A stretch of DNA of 64,000 nt. Origin: Pseudomonas fluorescens. GTDB taxonomy: Bacteria > Pseudomonadota > Gammaproteobacteria > Pseudomonadales > Pseudomonadaceae. The stretch covers positions 1,178,001-1,242,000 of the forward strand of contig NZ_CP148752.1 of the NCBI RefSeq assembly GCF_040448305.1, given 5' to 3'. Below are positions 1-11,855 of this stretch, one piece after another. A program made the position numbers and the translations under genes. Every line of letters starts with the position of its first letter. The first letter of the stretch is position 1. The notes under the pieces were generated by a model. That model worked only from the letters and a program-made list of their open reading frames with translations, was not told where the DNA came from and did no database searches.

Positions 1-1
1 C

Positions 2-1027
2 ATGGCGATCTGGCTGATCGGCGCGGCCTACCTCAACTCCGCATTCCCGGCGGTGCCGCAGTGGGTCTGGGTACTGGCGTTCATCGGCATCACCAGCGCG
101 ATCAACATCGTCGGCCTGAAACTGGCCAACGGTATCAACGCCTTGCTGATGCTGGTGCAGTTCCTGGTGCTGATCGCCTTCGTCGCGCTGTGCGTGCATT
201 ACGTCGGTGGCGATGCGAGCACGCCGTTGTGGTCGATCAAGCCATTCTTCAATGGCGACATGCAGATGCCGCTGATCATGAGCGGCGCGGCCATCGCCTG
301 TTACTCGTTCCTGGGCTTCGACGCGGTCAGCACCCTGACCGAAGAAACCCGTGATCCACGCCGCACCATTCCCCGGGCGATCATGCTGATCACCCTGATC
401 GGCGGGCTGATTTTCGTCGGCGTGTCGTACTTCGTGCAGATTGCCCATCCGTCGTTCCAGTTCGACAGCGTCGACTCGGCGGCCTATGAAATTGCCCGCA
501 ACATCGGTGGCGACCTGTTCGTCTCGATCTTCCTGATCGGCCTGATCGTCGGCCAGTTCGCCTCGGGCCTGTCGGCCCAGGCCAGCGGTTCGCGGCTGCT
601 GTACGCCATGGGCCGCGACGGCGTGCTGCCGAAGTCGTTTTTCGGCACCTTGCACGAACGCTTCGGCACGCCGATCAACAGCATCCTGCTGTGCGCGGTG
701 GTGGCGTTGCTGGCGCTGAAACTGGACGTCACCACCTCGACCTCGTTCATCAATTTCGGCGCGTTCCTGGCGTTCAGCCTGGTCAACCTGTCGGTGATCT
801 TCCATTACTGGATCGGTGGCGAGAAAAAAGGCCCGCGCGAATTCGTACTGTTCCTGCTGTTCCCGTTCATCGGTCTGGTGGCGGATCTGTGGCTGATGGT
901 CAGCCTCGATCACCTGGCGATTTACCTGGGCCTGAGCTGGCTGGCGATTGGCGTGGTGTACCTGGCGGTGTTGACCGGCGGTTTCCGTCGACAGCCGCCG
1001 GAGATGGATTTCCAGGAAGCTGCATAA
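2..1027 (+). CDS. APC-family amino acid/polyamine permease, 5' end cut by window edge
   Basis: C-terminal 341 residues of an inner-membrane secondary transporter of the amino acid-polyamine-organocation family. About eight hydrophobic segments remain. The stretch GAAIACYSFLGFDAVSTLTEET, of which FLGFDAVSTLTEE is the core, is the typical APC TM6 region, and the later ASGSRLLYAMGRDGVLP loop is the usual TM8-9 connector. A full member has about 450-500 residues, so roughly 100-150 are missing upstream. The ATG at position 2 is almost certainly internal. The sequence resembles PuuP-type putrescine importers, but the substrate cannot be settled from this fragment. A REP pair follows the stop codon. 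Confidence 0.85.
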   Translation: MAIWLIGAAYLNSAFPAVPQWVWVLAFIGITSAINIVGLKLANGINALLMLVQFLVLIAFVALCVHYVGGDASTPLWSIKPFFNGDMQMPLIMSGAAIACYSFLGFDAVSTLTEETRDPRRTIPRAIMLITLIGGLIFVGVSYFVQIAHPSFQFDSVDSAAYEIARNIGGDLFVSIFLIGLIVGQFASGLSAQASGSRLLYAMGRDGVLPKSFFGTLHERFGTPINSILLCAVVALLALKLDVTTSTSFINFGAFLAFSLVNLSVIFHYWIGGEKKGPREFVLFLLFPFIGLVADLWLMVSLDHLAIYLGLSWLAIGVVYLAVLTGGFRRQPPEMDFQEAA

Positions 1028-1034
1028 AGGAAAC

Positions 1035-1121
1035 TGTAGGAGCGAGCTTGCTCGCGATAAACCTGAGGGCGCCGATGGGCATCTGGTTTTACGCGTTTTC
1101 GCGAGCAAGCTCGCTCCTACA
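1035..1121. repeat. REP pair (REPIN), tgtaggagc...gctcctaca geometry
   Basis: Two inverted REP units (tgtaggagcgagcttgctcg and its reverse complement) flank a spacer of about 40 bases, just after the permease stop codon. Confidence 0.9.
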
Positions 1122-1169
1122 GGGCGGACATGTGATCCTTGCCGCTTTTGAGTCAAGGGCCTTCTGTTT

Positions 1170-1604
1170 ATGTCGACGTACTCCATGCAAGCCTCCGGGA
1201 CTATCCGCATTGCCGCTGCCTTATTGATCGGCCCTGACGGCCGCACGTTGCTGGTGCGCAAGCGCGGCACCACGGCGTTCATGCAGCCGGGTGGCAAGAT
1301 CGAGCCCCACGAATTGCCGGTTCATGCGCTGGCCCGGGAGCTGGAAGAAGAGCTGGGTCTGGACATCGACCCGGTGCAGGCCGTTTACCTCGGTCACTTC
1401 TCGGCACCGGCCGCCAACGAGCCGGGCTTTGTCGTACACGCCGAGATTTTTCAGCTGCACATCGATGTCGACGTGACGCCTGCGGCGGAAATCGAAGAAG
1501 TGATCTGGATCGACCCGTCCAGCGATGGCGGTATCAGCCTGGCGCCATTGACACGGGACCTGATCCTGCCGTTTTATCGAGCATCGCTGATCGCGATCGC
1601 CTGA
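1170..1604 (+). CDS. NUDIX hydrolase
   Basis: A 144-residue single-domain NUDIX protein that hydrolyses a nucleoside-diphosphate-X type substrate in the cytoplasm. The complete Nudix box is visible at residues 42-64: G42, E48, then R56-E57-L58 with E60-E61 and G63, so metal-binding catalysis should be intact. Length is normal for housecleaning NUDIX enzymes. The substrate cannot be read from sequence. The start is uncertain: ATG 1170 lacks a strong ribosome binding site, and ATG 1185, five codons in, is an alternative. The gene is followed within 25 bases by the LysE exporter gene on the same strand, so it may lead a three-gene operon. Confidence 0.88.
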   Translation: MSTYSMQASGTIRIAAALLIGPDGRTLLVRKRGTTAFMQPGGKIEPHELPVHALARELEEELGLDIDPVQAVYLGHFSAPAANEPGFVVHAEIFQLHIDVDVTPAAEIEEVIWIDPSSDGGISLAPLTRDLILPFYRASLIAIA

Positions 1605-1627
1605 TCATCACGCAAAGGACCTCGCCC

Positions 1628-2266
1628 ATGATCCCGCTTCAAGACCTGCTGATTTTTGCCGCTGCCGCGTTGCTGATGGTACTGACGCCTGGGCCGAACA
1701 TGATCTACCTGATCTCCCGTTCGATCTGCCAGGGTCGCAAGGCCGGGGTGATCTCGTTGCTTGGGGTGGTTGCTGGATTCTTCGTGCACTTGTTTGCCGC
1801 GGCCGCCGGTTTGACCGCGGTGTTCCTGGCGGTGCCAATGGCCTATGAGGTGTTGAAGTGGGCCGGTGCGCTGTACCTGTTGTGGCTGGCCTGGCAGGCG
1901 ATCAAACCCGGTGCGCGCTCACCGTTCGAGGCGCAGCAGTTGCCCCCGGATTCGTCGCGCAAGCTGATCACCATGGGCTTTCTGACCAGTGCCTTGAACC
2001 CGAAAATCGCGGTGTTCTATCTGTCGGTGTTTCCGCAGTTCATCACGCCGGAGCACGGTTCGGTGTTCAGCCAGAGCATCATCCTCGGCCTGACCCAGAT
2101 CAGCGTCAGTTTCTGCGTCAACCTGCTGATCGCCATGTTTGCCGCGGGCATCGCCTCGTGGTTCGTCAACAATCCGACCTGGCTGGCGATGCAGCGCTAT
2201 TTCATGGGCTTCGTGTTGTCGGCGCTGGCGCTGCGGCTGATGCTTGAGCAAAAACGGATGGCTTGA
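1628..2266 (+). CDS. LysE/RhtB-family amino acid exporter
   Basis: A 212-residue inner-membrane protein with about six hydrophobic helices. The N-terminal signature LMVLTPGPNMIYLISRSI is typical of LysE/RhtB/CadD exporters, which efflux amino acids or analogues such as homoserine, threonine or lysine. A second family-typical stretch is GFLTSALNPKIAVFYLSVFP around residues 117-136. An AAAGGAC ribosome binding site lies before the ATG. The stop codon TGA (2264-2266) lies just before the acetyltransferase start at 2269, so the two genes are probably co-translated. The exported compound is not predictable. Confidence 0.88.
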   Translation: MIPLQDLLIFAAAALLMVLTPGPNMIYLISRSICQGRKAGVISLLGVVAGFFVHLFAAAAGLTAVFLAVPMAYEVLKWAGALYLLWLAWQAIKPGARSPFEAQQLPPDSSRKLITMGFLTSALNPKIAVFYLSVFPQFITPEHGSVFSQSIILGLTQISVSFCVNLLIAMFAAGIASWFVNNPTWLAMQRYFMGFVLSALALRLMLEQKRMA

Positions 2267-2268
2267 GG

Positions 2269-2766
2269 ATGTGGATCGAACGACTGGATGCCAGCCATGC
2301 CCTGGACTACCGGGCGCTGATGCTCGAAGCCTACGACCTGCACCCGCAGGCCTTCACCTCGAGCGTGCGTGAGCGGGCGGTGATGCCGCTGAGCTGGTGG
2401 GAGTCGCGCCTGACCGGCAAGCTGGACGTGGTGCTCGGGGCGTTCGAAGAAGGTCGGTTGGCCGGCATCGTCGGCCTTGCGTTCGAGCCTCGGGAAAAGG
2501 CCCGGCACAAGGTGACGCTGTTTGGCATGTACGTGACCGCCAAGGTCCGCCAGCGCGGGCTCGGTTATCAACTGGTTCAGGCGGCATTGGCCGAGGCGCA
2601 GACCCACGCGGGTTTGCGCCTGATCCAGTTGACCGTCACCGCCGGCAACGATGCCGCATTCAACCTCTACCAACGCTGCGGTTTCATCCAGTTCGGACTG
2701 GAACGGATGGCCGTGCGGGTGGAAGAGGATTACTTCGACAAGATCCATATGTGGCGCGAGCTCTAA
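2269..2766 (+). CDS. GNAT-family N-acetyltransferase
   Basis: A 165-residue single-domain GNAT acetyltransferase. Acetyl-CoA binding motif A is visible as VTAKVRQRGLGYQLVQAAL, with the R/Q-x-x-G-x-G core (RQRGLG) and the preceding beta strand LFGMYV. The C-terminal NDAAFNLYQRCGFIQFGLE is the usual motif B. I chose ATG 2269 over the TTG at 2263 because it starts directly after the upstream exporter's stop (2264-2266). The acceptor substrate is unknown. Placement with a NUDIX enzyme and an amino acid exporter could mean metabolite detoxification or export, which is inference only. Confidence 0.85.
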   Translation: MWIERLDASHALDYRALMLEAYDLHPQAFTSSVRERAVMPLSWWESRLTGKLDVVLGAFEEGRLAGIVGLAFEPREKARHKVTLFGMYVTAKVRQRGLGYQLVQAALAEAQTHAGLRLIQLTVTAGNDAAFNLYQRCGFIQFGLERMAVRVEEDYFDKIHMWREL

Positions 2767-2781
2767 GGATCACCAAGATCC

Positions 2782-2873
2782 CTGTAGGAGCGAGCCTGCT
2801 CGCGATGGCGGCGTGTCAGTCAATGCAGATATTGAATGTCAGACCGCTATCGCGAGCAGGCTCACTCCTACAG
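2782..2873. repeat. REP pair (REPIN)
   Basis: Inverted REP units ctgtaggagcgagcctgctc and its partner (with one change, ctcactcctacag) sit between the converging acetyltransferase and metR-like genes, where they may act as a bidirectional terminator. Confidence 0.9.
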
Positions 2874-2887
2874 GGATTTTTGTTGCT

Positions 2888-3817
2888 CTATCGAACAGCG
2901 CTAACACCATCCAGCGTCGAAAACGACGTGTCCTTGGCCGTCAGCAAGAAGTCACGCATGTACGGCGCATCGAGCATGTCGGCGCGGATCGCCGCATACA
3001 GCGTGGCGAACAAGCCTTTCTCACCCAGCCGCTTGGCTTTCACATAGCCTCGCGAACTGTATTCATGCAGTGCCCAATGGGGCATGCCGCACACGCCGCG
3101 ACCGCTGGCCACCAGTTGCATCATCATCACCGTCAGTTCCGAGGTGCGGACCTGGGCCGGTTCGATGTCGGCGGGTTCGAGGAAGCGGGTGAAGATGTCC
3201 AGCCGGTCCCGTTCCACCGGGTAGGTGATCAAGGTTTCCGGGAGCAAGTCTTCGGGGACGATATAGGCCTTGCTGGCCAGGCGGTGCTGGTTGGCCACCG
3301 CGAGCATCGCTTCATAAGTGAACAGCGGTACATAGGTGATCCCGGCCAGGTCCACCGGATCGGAGGTCACCACCAGGTCCAGGTCGCCACGGGCCAGGGC
3401 CGGTAGCGGGGCGAAGGAGAACCCCGAGGCCAGGTCCAGTTCGACTTCCGGCCAGGCGTCGCGGAACTGGTCGATGGTCGGCATCAGCCACTGGAAGCAA
3501 CTGTGGCATTCGATGGCCATGTGCAGACGACCGGCGGTGCCACCGGCCAGGCGACTGATGTCGCGCTCGGCGGCGCGCAGCAGCGGCAGGGTGGCGTCGG
3601 CCAGTTGCAGCAGGCGCAAACCGGCGCTGGTGAAGCGCACCGGTTTGGTCTTGCGCACGAACAGCGGCATGCCCATACGCTCCTCCAGTTCCTTGAACTG
3701 ATGGGAAAGGGCCGATTGGGTCAGGTGCAGGCGATCGGCCGCATCCACCAGGCTGTCGGCTTCGCGCAAGGCGTGCAGGGTCTTGAGGTGACGGATTTCA
3801 AGCACCGGGGGCTCCAT
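2888..3817 (-). CDS. metR: LysR-family regulator, MetR type
   Basis: A 309-residue LysR-type regulator. The N-terminal winged HTH is clear: LKTLHALREADSLVDAADRL followed by HLTQSALSHQFKELEERMG. The C-terminal effector domain carries stretches I associate with MetR (SFAPLPALARGDLDLVVTSD, GVCGMPHWALHEY). MetR senses homocysteine and activates methionine-biosynthesis genes such as metE. I start it at ATG 3817 (MEPPVLEIRHL) because the 27 extra residues upstream lack family character, although the ribosome binding site is weak. No metE lies beside it. Its neighbour is the giant toxin-domain gene, transcribed in the same direction. Confidence 0.82.
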   Translation of the reverse strand: MEPPVLEIRHLKTLHALREADSLVDAADRLHLTQSALSHQFKELEERMGMPLFVRKTKPVRFTSAGLRLLQLADATLPLLRAAERDISRLAGGTAGRLHMAIECHSCFQWLMPTIDQFRDAWPEVELDLASGFSFAPLPALARGDLDLVVTSDPVDLAGITYVPLFTYEAMLAVANQHRLASKAYIVPEDLLPETLITYPVERDRLDIFTRFLEPADIEPAQVRTSELTVMMMQLVASGRGVCGMPHWALHEYSSRGYVKAKRLGEKGLFATLYAAIRADMLDAPYMRDFLLTAKDTSFSTLDGVSAVR

Positions 3818-3922
3818 GAGGAAAACTTGTCGATAAATCGAAAAGGTTGAGTTTGTCTCATGTTGATGCCGCTGTCGACCACAAGCACGGCGGAGCACAT
3901 TGCGTGCCCCGCCGTTGTTACG

Positions 3923-6900
3923 TTACAGCATGGAAAAGTGTTTGTTGCCCAGCGGTTTGCCGATGTCGCCGCGCCAGATCGCCTCGACCGTACCGCCACT
4001 GGCGGCCACGTCCTTCTGCCATTGCAGGCCCAGGTTGCGTTGTTCCGGCAGTTTCAGATGGCCTTTGACGAAGTCGCTGAATTGCGGCTTGGCCGAGGTG
4101 TAGTGAAAGTGCGCGTACCACAGGGTTTGCGCCGGTTCGCTGCGCAGGTTGCGCACCTCGTATTCCTGGAGGAAATCCCGTCGTCCGTCCGGGCGTTTGC
4201 CCAGGTCGCGCAAACCGCCTTCCTTGCGGATGTCCACCACTTGCTGTTCAAGCAGATAGTCCAGATAACCTTCTGTCGGGGTTTTGCTGTTCATGCTTTG
4301 ATCGATGCGCAGGGTGCGCCCCGTGCGCAACATCTCATCCGCCCGATTGCGCAATTGCAGCGCCACGGCCTCGGCGGGGGACAAGCGTTCGATCTCCCGG
4401 GCACGCATGGTCAACTCCGTGGCCTCGCTGCTCATCATGTGCTCAAGGTCGACCGGCAGCATGTTTTGCTGCGCATAGCCTTTGACTTTGTTGGTATAGG
4501 CGTCCGCGACCCCCAGCCTTTTTCCGGCCTCTGTCAGCAGCGGCCTGACATCGGTCGGCAATACCGGTTGCGTGGAGACAGCTGGTTCACTGAGGTGATA
4601 TTTACCGTTGGAGCGGGGCAGCCAGGTTTCCGTACGGCCATCGACATCTTCGATGGTGAAGCGCTGTTGCCGAGTCACGACATCGGTACTGGGTTCGCCA
4701 ATCAGCAATCGGTTGTCTTCAGTCTCGAACAGTTGTTTTCCGGTGCTTTTTGTCGGAGGTGGGGCTGCAGATCGATTTCCGATGGCATGGCGGGCGAGCG
4801 CTTCCATCTGGTCGAGGTCGTCTAGAAACGCACGGACTTGTTCCATATCCAGGTGTTGCGGATAGCCTAGCGTCCAAGCGCCAAGCTGGCGGCGGAACTC
4901 GCGGTAAGTGGTCAGGCATTCTTCGAAAACGCGGTTGCGCTGGCCGATATTGGAACGGACTTGTGGTAGTTGATATTGGGTGAATAGGACACGCCCGACC
5001 TTTTCACGGGATTGTTTCAATCGCACATGGAAGTAAAGCCACGTAAGGTCGTCAACGGCTTCAAAATGGGGGATGGTCTCCAGGACATACGCCGTCCTCA
5101 AGTAACGGTAAGTCGAGTCACTGTGCGTGTCGTTTAGAAGCTGCATGGTCTTGGCCGCCTCCTCTTTTTGCGGGGAGTGAGTGATTCGACGGACCCATTG
5201 TCTGGCGTCTTCGACAGCTTGGTGTTGCTGGTCAAACTCTTTGATAAAGTCCATTCGGGCCTCCTTGCGCTCGGCCAGCAGTTTCAAGTGTGTGGAGGTA
5301 TTGGTGTTAGGCGTTGCGCCCGAACGATCGACCAACTGATCGATCCTTGCGTTGTACTCATTCAGGCGTTCCATGGAGAGGGCGATCCGGTGGTTCTGAC
5401 GGTAAAAGACAGTCGCGGCGCAAGTATTTTGGTCTCTGTTGATCAAGGCGCGCTTGTTGCCATGGCTTAACACTTTCAACTCGCCCAAAGTCAGGTACAG
5501 GGTCTGCGCGGCTTCGATATCTTCCAGAAAGGCACGGTCGACAGTCGCGAGAGGCGGACGCTGAGTACCTTCAGGCTTGGAGTAGCTCTTCAGTAAGGAG
5601 TCGGTGTTTCTGGTTTGAGATTTGAGGCGACGGATATTGGCGTCGACGGTGTTGTTCAGGGTCAACTGCCGACGCAAGGCACGATCGGTCCACCAGCGTG
5701 GCAGCCAGCGGCGAATGGCGACCGGCCAGAGTGGGTCCAATCCATCGGCCATGTGCCCAAGCGCCGCGCCACCTCCCACGCCGCCGCCTTCGATCACGGT
5801 GCCGTATACCGCGTAGTGGGTGTTCCAGTGGCCGGATTCATCCAGGGCGATCGGCTGTTTGTAGGTCCGCGTGCTGGTGCCGCTCAAGCGCCAGCGCGGC
5901 GGATTGCCCGCCAGTTCGATGCGGTAGATACGGCCCTGGCTGAGCATGAAGTCGCCGTCGGCGTGGCGATACACATTGCGATAAAGGCCCTCGGTGCCCG
6001 GTTGCAGGCCCGAGAGGGAAAGCGGTTTTTCATGTTCATAACCCTTGAAGCGTTCCAGGGCACGCCGTGCCTGGCGTGGCGTCGATACCTGCAAGGCCCC
6101 CGGACTTTTGCCCAGCGCCCGCCACTGACGACTGCGCGTGGCGGCGCGGGCGGCAGCGGGCGCGGCACTGGCACCGGGGAGAATGTCCATGACCGCGTCG
6201 ATCAGCGACAACAGCACCGCCTCCACCTCGGCCAGGCCATGGCCGACATCGCCGCGCAGGAAGGCCGCCACCGCTAGGTTGGCGCTGTTCCAGGCGTCGT
6301 ACAGGGCGATGGCCGTACCGACGAAGGGCAGCATGCCCAGGGCCATTTTCAGGTAGTTGAACATGGCGCCGGACTTCAAAGCGACTTGCTCCAGATACAA
6401 CGCATCATTGGAGCGCGATGTTGCCCGATGGGCTTCCAGCAAACGGCCCATGTGCACATTCAGCAGATGCGCCGCCAGGGATGTGCTGGATGGCCAGGCC
6501 GTGCCGACGCCGATCAGCCCGTCGAAGTTTTTCAACCGGGCCTGGTTGATCCGGCTGACGTGGTGGGCGACATCGCCCTTCAAGGCACGGTCGGCCAGGT
6601 AGCTGACCATCGAGCTGCGCAGGCAATCGTTGAACAAGCGCAGCCGCGCCTGCTCAAGGCTGTCGAACTGGCGCAGAAAAACCCCGTCGGGACTGTCGGG
6701 CAGATAAAGCAGGGTCAGACCACTGATTTGCTCCACGATAAAGGTGACGCCGGACAGCGTGGTCGGCCCCTGCCCATGGGTGTCCTTGCCGCCCACCGTG
6801 AGGTGTGCCGGCAGCAGTTCGATGCGTTTGCCATTGGCGCTAAAGCCTTCACGGCTGTTGGCATCGATGGCGATGTCCAGGACCTGTTGGCCATCGGCAT

Positions 6901-9154
6901 TGATGTCTTTGGCGAGCACGGCGAACTCGCCTTGCAAACGCAGCATCAGGCGCCAGGGTTCACTCAGGCATTCGTGCCGGTATTCATTGTTGAACGTCGA
7001 TGCCGTCGAGGAGCCGAGAAAGGTCTCGCGGATCAGCGTTTCATATTTCCCGGCCACATCCAGCTCGGTGACCAGCTTGCGCAGCCAGGACGTAGTGATG
7101 CCGCTTTTCACTTTCTGCCGTTGTACGGCGTCGGCACCGCTGACCTCGACCTGCATCAGCGACAGTCGCCACCACATTTCCTGATCGATGTTGCTCAGCG
7201 CCAGGTCGCCGAGAGACAGCTTGCTGCGCTGCTCGCTGGCGACCAGTACATTTTGCTGGGGGGTGCCTGGCGCGGCGCCTTCCATGACGACTTTGCGCCA
7301 AGTGGTGGAATCGGGAACGTCGAGCAGCACCTCCACCTGTTGAGTGAGGTCGAAGTCCTGGCGTAATCGGGCGTCGACAGCTTTCTTGCTGAAGGCTTCC
7401 CGAGGTGGCAGCTCGCGTTCCAGCCACTCGTGGGAGCGCTTCATCGCAGCGATGTAGGACTTGAACGACACCTTGAGTCGGTCACGCTGCACGGCGGAGA
7501 GTTCGCCATGCCACGACGGCAATTGGGCGGCCAGCGCACTGCTGCGGTTTTGTTCGAGGATGTGCGCGTACACCAACTCCCGGGCGGCGGACTGGGGAAC
7601 GGTCAGGCAGGCAAGGGTCTGTTCGCGCAGCTTTTCCAGCTCTGCCGCGCGTTGGCTGGCATGAGACGGCACAGGATTGGTCGCCATGATCCGGGCAGCC
7701 TGTTGTTCACAGCTGTGAAGCTGGGTCTGCAAGGCGTATTCAAACGGCGGGCCGTTCAGCGGCAAGACGTGCAGGGCCAGGGTGTTGTCGTTGGCCGGAC
7801 GTTTGAACAAGGTCTGTTCCAGTGCCTGTCGAGAGCTGAAACGCTGCAAACCACCGAAGCGCCCGGGCCAGTAGAGCAACAGGCTGTCGGTCGAGTCCGG
7901 CAGCAACGCCGAGGCCTTGGTAAACAGCAGGACACCATCCAGTTCCTCGGTTTGCGTGCGGTGGGTATCGCCTTCGGTGTCCGTCGCCGACAGCACCAGG
8001 CGTGCGACCACCAGATCGGCCGCTGGGGCTTGATCGGGGGCATCCAGCACACGAGTGAGCCACTGATGCTCTTCAGTGTTGATCTGGTTCAGGCTCAGTT
8101 GCAGTTCAGCTTCGGCACGCAGACCGTCCAGGCGCGCCTGGTAAAGGGTTGCGTAGTGCGGGCGGTTTTTGTGGCGCAGTTCCAGCATTTTTTGCGCACT
8201 GTCGGTGTTCAGCAGCGCGGTTGCGGCGGTGGTGCTGGCCTGCTCGGTCGCGGTGAGGGCATCCATTTGCCGTTGCAGACGTTGCAGGCGCGGGTCAGTG
8301 TGGTCGCCCTGAAAGTTCTCGCCCAACAAGGCATCCAGTGCCGTGCGCTGTTGCTCCAGTGCCTGGCGACGGATGCCCAGTGGAATATCGGGGCTTAACT
8401 GGCCGAACAGGACATCGTCTTCGTTGGTATCCGCGTCCGGCAAGGTGGCGGGCAAGGCCAGGATCAATTCGTTACGCGGCCGATCGGCAGGGGTGACAGG
8501 CAATCGTGCCCACAAGGATTCAGCGCTGGTCTGCAGCACGCTGCGCTCAAGCTCTGTGTAATAAACCCTGAGGGTGCCTGTCGGTAGCCGGGGTTGGTCG
8601 AACATCTGCGGCTGATGTTCGAACAGCCAGCTTTCCATATCGACACGGTTCTCAAAGGTCATCCAGGCGGATGGCAGGGAAGGCAAGTACAGCAACTGAG
8701 CGACCGGTTGCTTCGTGTCCCGGGTGATGACCAAGGCGCCCGATAGTTCGATTGACAGGTCTTTGTCATCCTTGAACTGCATTTGCTCGACGTAAATCTT
8801 TGGAGTGGCAGGCGTTGCTGTCTGCGCGGGCGGGTCGATGATCGCCTGCAATGTCTGGACCTGCTCGGTATCCAGGATGCCCTGGGCAAAAGCCCATTGG
8901 CTCGACGCCTCGAAATGCTGGCGGTACAAGCGGTTTGCCTGTGCCTTGCGCGACTGATCCGTACCGCGCGCACGGGCATTCCACCAAGTGCCGGCGAGCG
9001 GCGACTGCGGGTTTTGCGCCATAAGTGCCCGCCACTGCTCACAGCATTCGTTCCAGCGTTCCGAGGCGCTCAGGGTCAGACCCTGATCCGGGTTCGCGGG
9101 CAAAGGGAAGGCAAGGCCGAAATCGGCCGTTAGGGGTGTGGTTTCGTCAACCAT
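3923..9154 (-). CDS. Giant dermonecrotic-toxin-domain protein (DUF6543 family)
   Basis: A 1743-residue protein that I recognise as one of the large Pseudomonas proteins annotated as dermonecrotic toxin domain-containing (DUF6543). There is no N-terminal signal peptide. The bulk is soluble and repetitive in character (W/Y/F-L-P segments such as [18 protein letters not shown]). One hydrophobic stretch at about residues 932-950 ([18 protein letters not shown]) is followed by an Ala-rich part near 980-1000. I see no leucine-rich repeats or NEL ligase signature. The start at 9154 has GGAG ten bases upstream. No secretion gene or immunity gene is adjacent. The toxic activity, target and delivery route are unknown; metR lies just downstream. 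Confidence 0.75.
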   Translation of the reverse strand: MVDETTPLTADFGLAFPLPANPDQGLTLSASERWNECCEQWRALMAQNPQSPLAGTWWNARARGTDQSRKAQANRLYRQHFEASSQWAFAQGILDTEQVQTLQAIIDPPAQTATPATPKIYVEQMQFKDDKDLSIELSGALVITRDTKQPVAQLLYLPSLPSAWMTFENRVDMESWLFEHQPQMFDQPRLPTGTLRVYYTELERSVLQTSAESLWARLPVTPADRPRNELILALPATLPDADTNEDDVLFGQLSPDIPLGIRRQALEQQRTALDALLGENFQGDHTDPRLQRLQRQMDALTATEQASTTAATALLNTDSAQKMLELRHKNRPHYATLYQARLDGLRAEAELQLSLNQINTEEHQWLTRVLDAPDQAPAADLVVARLVLSATDTEGDTHRTQTEELDGVLLFTKASALLPDSTDSLLLYWPGRFGGLQRFSSRQALEQTLFKRPANDNTLALHVLPLNGPPFEYALQTQLHSCEQQAARIMATNPVPSHASQRAAELEKLREQTLACLTVPQSAARELVYAHILEQNRSSALAAQLPSWHGELSAVQRDRLKVSFKSYIAAMKRSHEWLERELPPREAFSKKAVDARLRQDFDLTQQVEVLLDVPDSTTWRKVVMEGAAPGTPQQNVLVASEQRSKLSLGDLALSNIDQEMWWRLSLMQVEVSGADAVQRQKVKSGITTSWLRKLVTELDVAGKYETLIRETFLGSSTASTFNNEYRHECLSEPWRLMLRLQGEFAVLAKDINADGQQVLDIAIDANSREGFSANGKRIELLPAHLTVGGKDTHGQGPTTLSGVTFIVEQISGLTLLYLPDSPDGVFLRQFDSLEQARLRLFNDCLRSSMVSYLADRALKGDVAHHVSRINQARLKNFDGLIGVGTAWPSSTSLAAHLLNVHMGRLLEAHRATSRSNDALYLEQVALKSGAMFNYLKMALGMLPFVGTAIALYDAWNSANLAVAAFLRGDVGHGLAEVEAVLLSLIDAVMDILPGASAAPAAARAATRSRQWRALGKSPGALQVSTPRQARRALERFKGYEHEKPLSLSGLQPGTEGLYRNVYRHADGDFMLSQGRIYRIELAGNPPRWRLSGTSTRTYKQPIALDESGHWNTHYAVYGTVIEGGGVGGGAALGHMADGLDPLWPVAIRRWLPRWWTDRALRRQLTLNNTVDANIRRLKSQTRNTDSLLKSYSKPEGTQRPPLATVDRAFLEDIEAAQTLYLTLGELKVLSHGNKRALINRDQNTCAATVFYRQNHRIALSMERLNEYNARIDQLVDRSGATPNTNTSTHLKLLAERKEARMDFIKEFDQQHQAVEDARQWVRRITHSPQKEEAAKTMQLLNDTHSDSTYRYLRTAYVLETIPHFEAVDDLTWLYFHVRLKQSREKVGRVLFTQYQLPQVRSNIGQRNRVFEECLTTYREFRRQLGAWTLGYPQHLDMEQVRAFLDDLDQMEALARHAIGNRSAAPPPTKSTGKQLFETEDNRLLIGEPSTDVVTRQQRFTIEDVDGRTETWLPRSNGKYHLSEPAVSTQPVLPTDVRPLLTEAGKRLGVADAYTNKVKGYAQQNMLPVDLEHMMSSEATELTMRAREIERLSPAEAVALQLRNRADEMLRTGRTLRIDQSMNSKTPTEGYLDYLLEQQVVDIRKEGGLRDLGKRPDGRRDFLQEYEVRNLRSEPAQTLWYAHFHYTSAKPQFSDFVKGHLKLPEQRNLGLQWQKDVAASGGTVEAIWRGDIGKPLGNKHFSML

Positions 9155-9372
9155 GACGATGAATCTCCAGAAGGCCGGACCGTGCCGGCGGGACGGGCAT
9201 TAGGAGGCAGTCGCCAAACGGTCGGGTGGTACATAGTTATCGCGAGGCTGAATTTGACACCGGATGACCGCCCGGCACTCTTCATCAAACTGTCATGGAA
9301 CTGTGGCAGCGCGCTTGAACAAACTTCATCAGACTCGCGCTCTACTGGGGTTCTGCGTTTTGGTGTTTTTTC

Positions 9373-10407
9373 ATGGGTGCTTCATTCTTTTCACGAATCG
9401 TATTGTTGGCCGCGCTGTTGTTCGGCCTGCCGTCCCTGGCGGCTTCGCGTTGTGACGTCAATGTTCCGACCGAACGGGTGGATCTGGCCCAGGTAAGCCT
9501 GGCGTACCAGAGCATCGGCCGTGCGTCGGATCCGGCATTGCTGCTGGTGATGGGCCTGGGCGGGCAATTGATTCACTGGCCGGATGAGGTGGTGGTCGCC
9601 CTGTGCCAGCAGGGATTCAGGGTGATCCGCTATGACAATCGCGATGTTGGTCTGTCGACCTGGCGGCAAACACCGGCCGAAGCCAACCTGACCTTCGAAG
9701 TGTTGCGTTACAAACTCGGTTTGCCAGTGTCGTCACCGTACTCGCTGACCGACATGGCCGACGATGGCCTGGGACTGATGGACGCCTTGCACATCGATCA
9801 ATTCCACGTGTTGGGCGCCAGCATGGGCGGGATGATCGCCCAGCACATGGCGGCCATGGCACCGCAACGGATCGAGAGCCTGACCCTGATCATGACCACC
9901 TCCGGTGCCGAAGGCTTGCCGGCACCGAGTGCGGCGCTGGTGCAGTTGTTGGCCCGGCGCGGCGCACCGAACCGCGAAGTGGCCCTGGAGCAACAGGCCG
10001 ACTTGCTGGCGGCGCTGGGCAGCCCGATGGTCACCGACGATCGCCAGTCGCTGTTGCATCAGGCGGCGCTGTCCTATGACCGGGCGTTCAATCCCGAGGG
10101 CGTGAAACGCCAGATCATGGCCATTCTCGCCGAACCGAGCCGGGTGACCCTGCTCAATCAGTTGCGGGTGCCGGCGCTGGTGGTGCATGGCACGGCCGAC
10201 CCGCTGCTGCCGGTGATGCACGGGGTGCATCTGGCGGCGCATCTGCGCGGCAGTCAGTTGGTCTTGATTCCGGGCTTGGCCCATCGCTTCCAGGAGGCGT
10301 TCAAGGCGCCGTTGCTGGGGGCGGTGTTGCCGTATTTGCGCGAGCACCGTGAAGACACTTCACATTGGGCGCAGATCGAGCCTGTGGCCGATCGCAACCT
10401 CCTCTAA
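9373..10407 (+). CDS. Exported alpha/beta hydrolase
   Basis: A 344-residue alpha/beta-hydrolase fold protein with an N-terminal signal peptide (hydrophobic residues 9-24, likely cleavage after LAASR-like region). The nucleophile elbow is GASMGG with Ser150. The likely acid is Asp276 (HGTADPLLP) and the likely base His304 (GLAHRF). The HG-type oxyanion region is VMGLGG near residue 60. Related proteins act as esterases or hydrolases on small esters, and the periplasmic location is inferred from the signal. The ribosome binding site before ATG 9373 is weak, so the start is only probable. The gene faces away from the toxin-domain gene. Confidence 0.82.
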   Translation: MGASFFSRIVLLAALLFGLPSLAASRCDVNVPTERVDLAQVSLAYQSIGRASDPALLLVMGLGGQLIHWPDEVVVALCQQGFRVIRYDNRDVGLSTWRQTPAEANLTFEVLRYKLGLPVSSPYSLTDMADDGLGLMDALHIDQFHVLGASMGGMIAQHMAAMAPQRIESLTLIMTTSGAEGLPAPSAALVQLLARRGAPNREVALEQQADLLAALGSPMVTDDRQSLLHQAALSYDRAFNPEGVKRQIMAILAEPSRVTLLNQLRVPALVVHGTADPLLPVMHGVHLAAHLRGSQLVLIPGLAHRFQEAFKAPLLGAVLPYLREHREDTSHWAQIEPVADRNLL

Positions 10408-10418
10408 CCCCCGATCAC

Positions 10419-10510
10419 CTGTAGGAGCGAGCCTGCTCGCGAAAGCGGTGTTTCAGCCAGCGATGATATCGACTGATCCGGCGCTATCGCGAGCAGGCTC
10501 GCTCCCACAG
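10419..10510. repeat. REP pair (REPIN)
   Basis: Inverted REP units (ctgtaggagcgagcctgctc ... gagcaggctcgctcccacag) between the converging hydrolase and aauR genes. Confidence 0.9.
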
Positions 10511-10526
10511 GAGAATGCATGGTCCA

Positions 10527-11851
<1,325 letters not shown>

Positions 11852-11855
<4 letters not shown>

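Noticed and set aside
3923..9154. NEL-type E3 ubiquitin ligase effector
   Set aside because: Some large Pseudomonas toxin-domain proteins have this, but no leucine-rich repeats or NEL catalytic motif could be seen.
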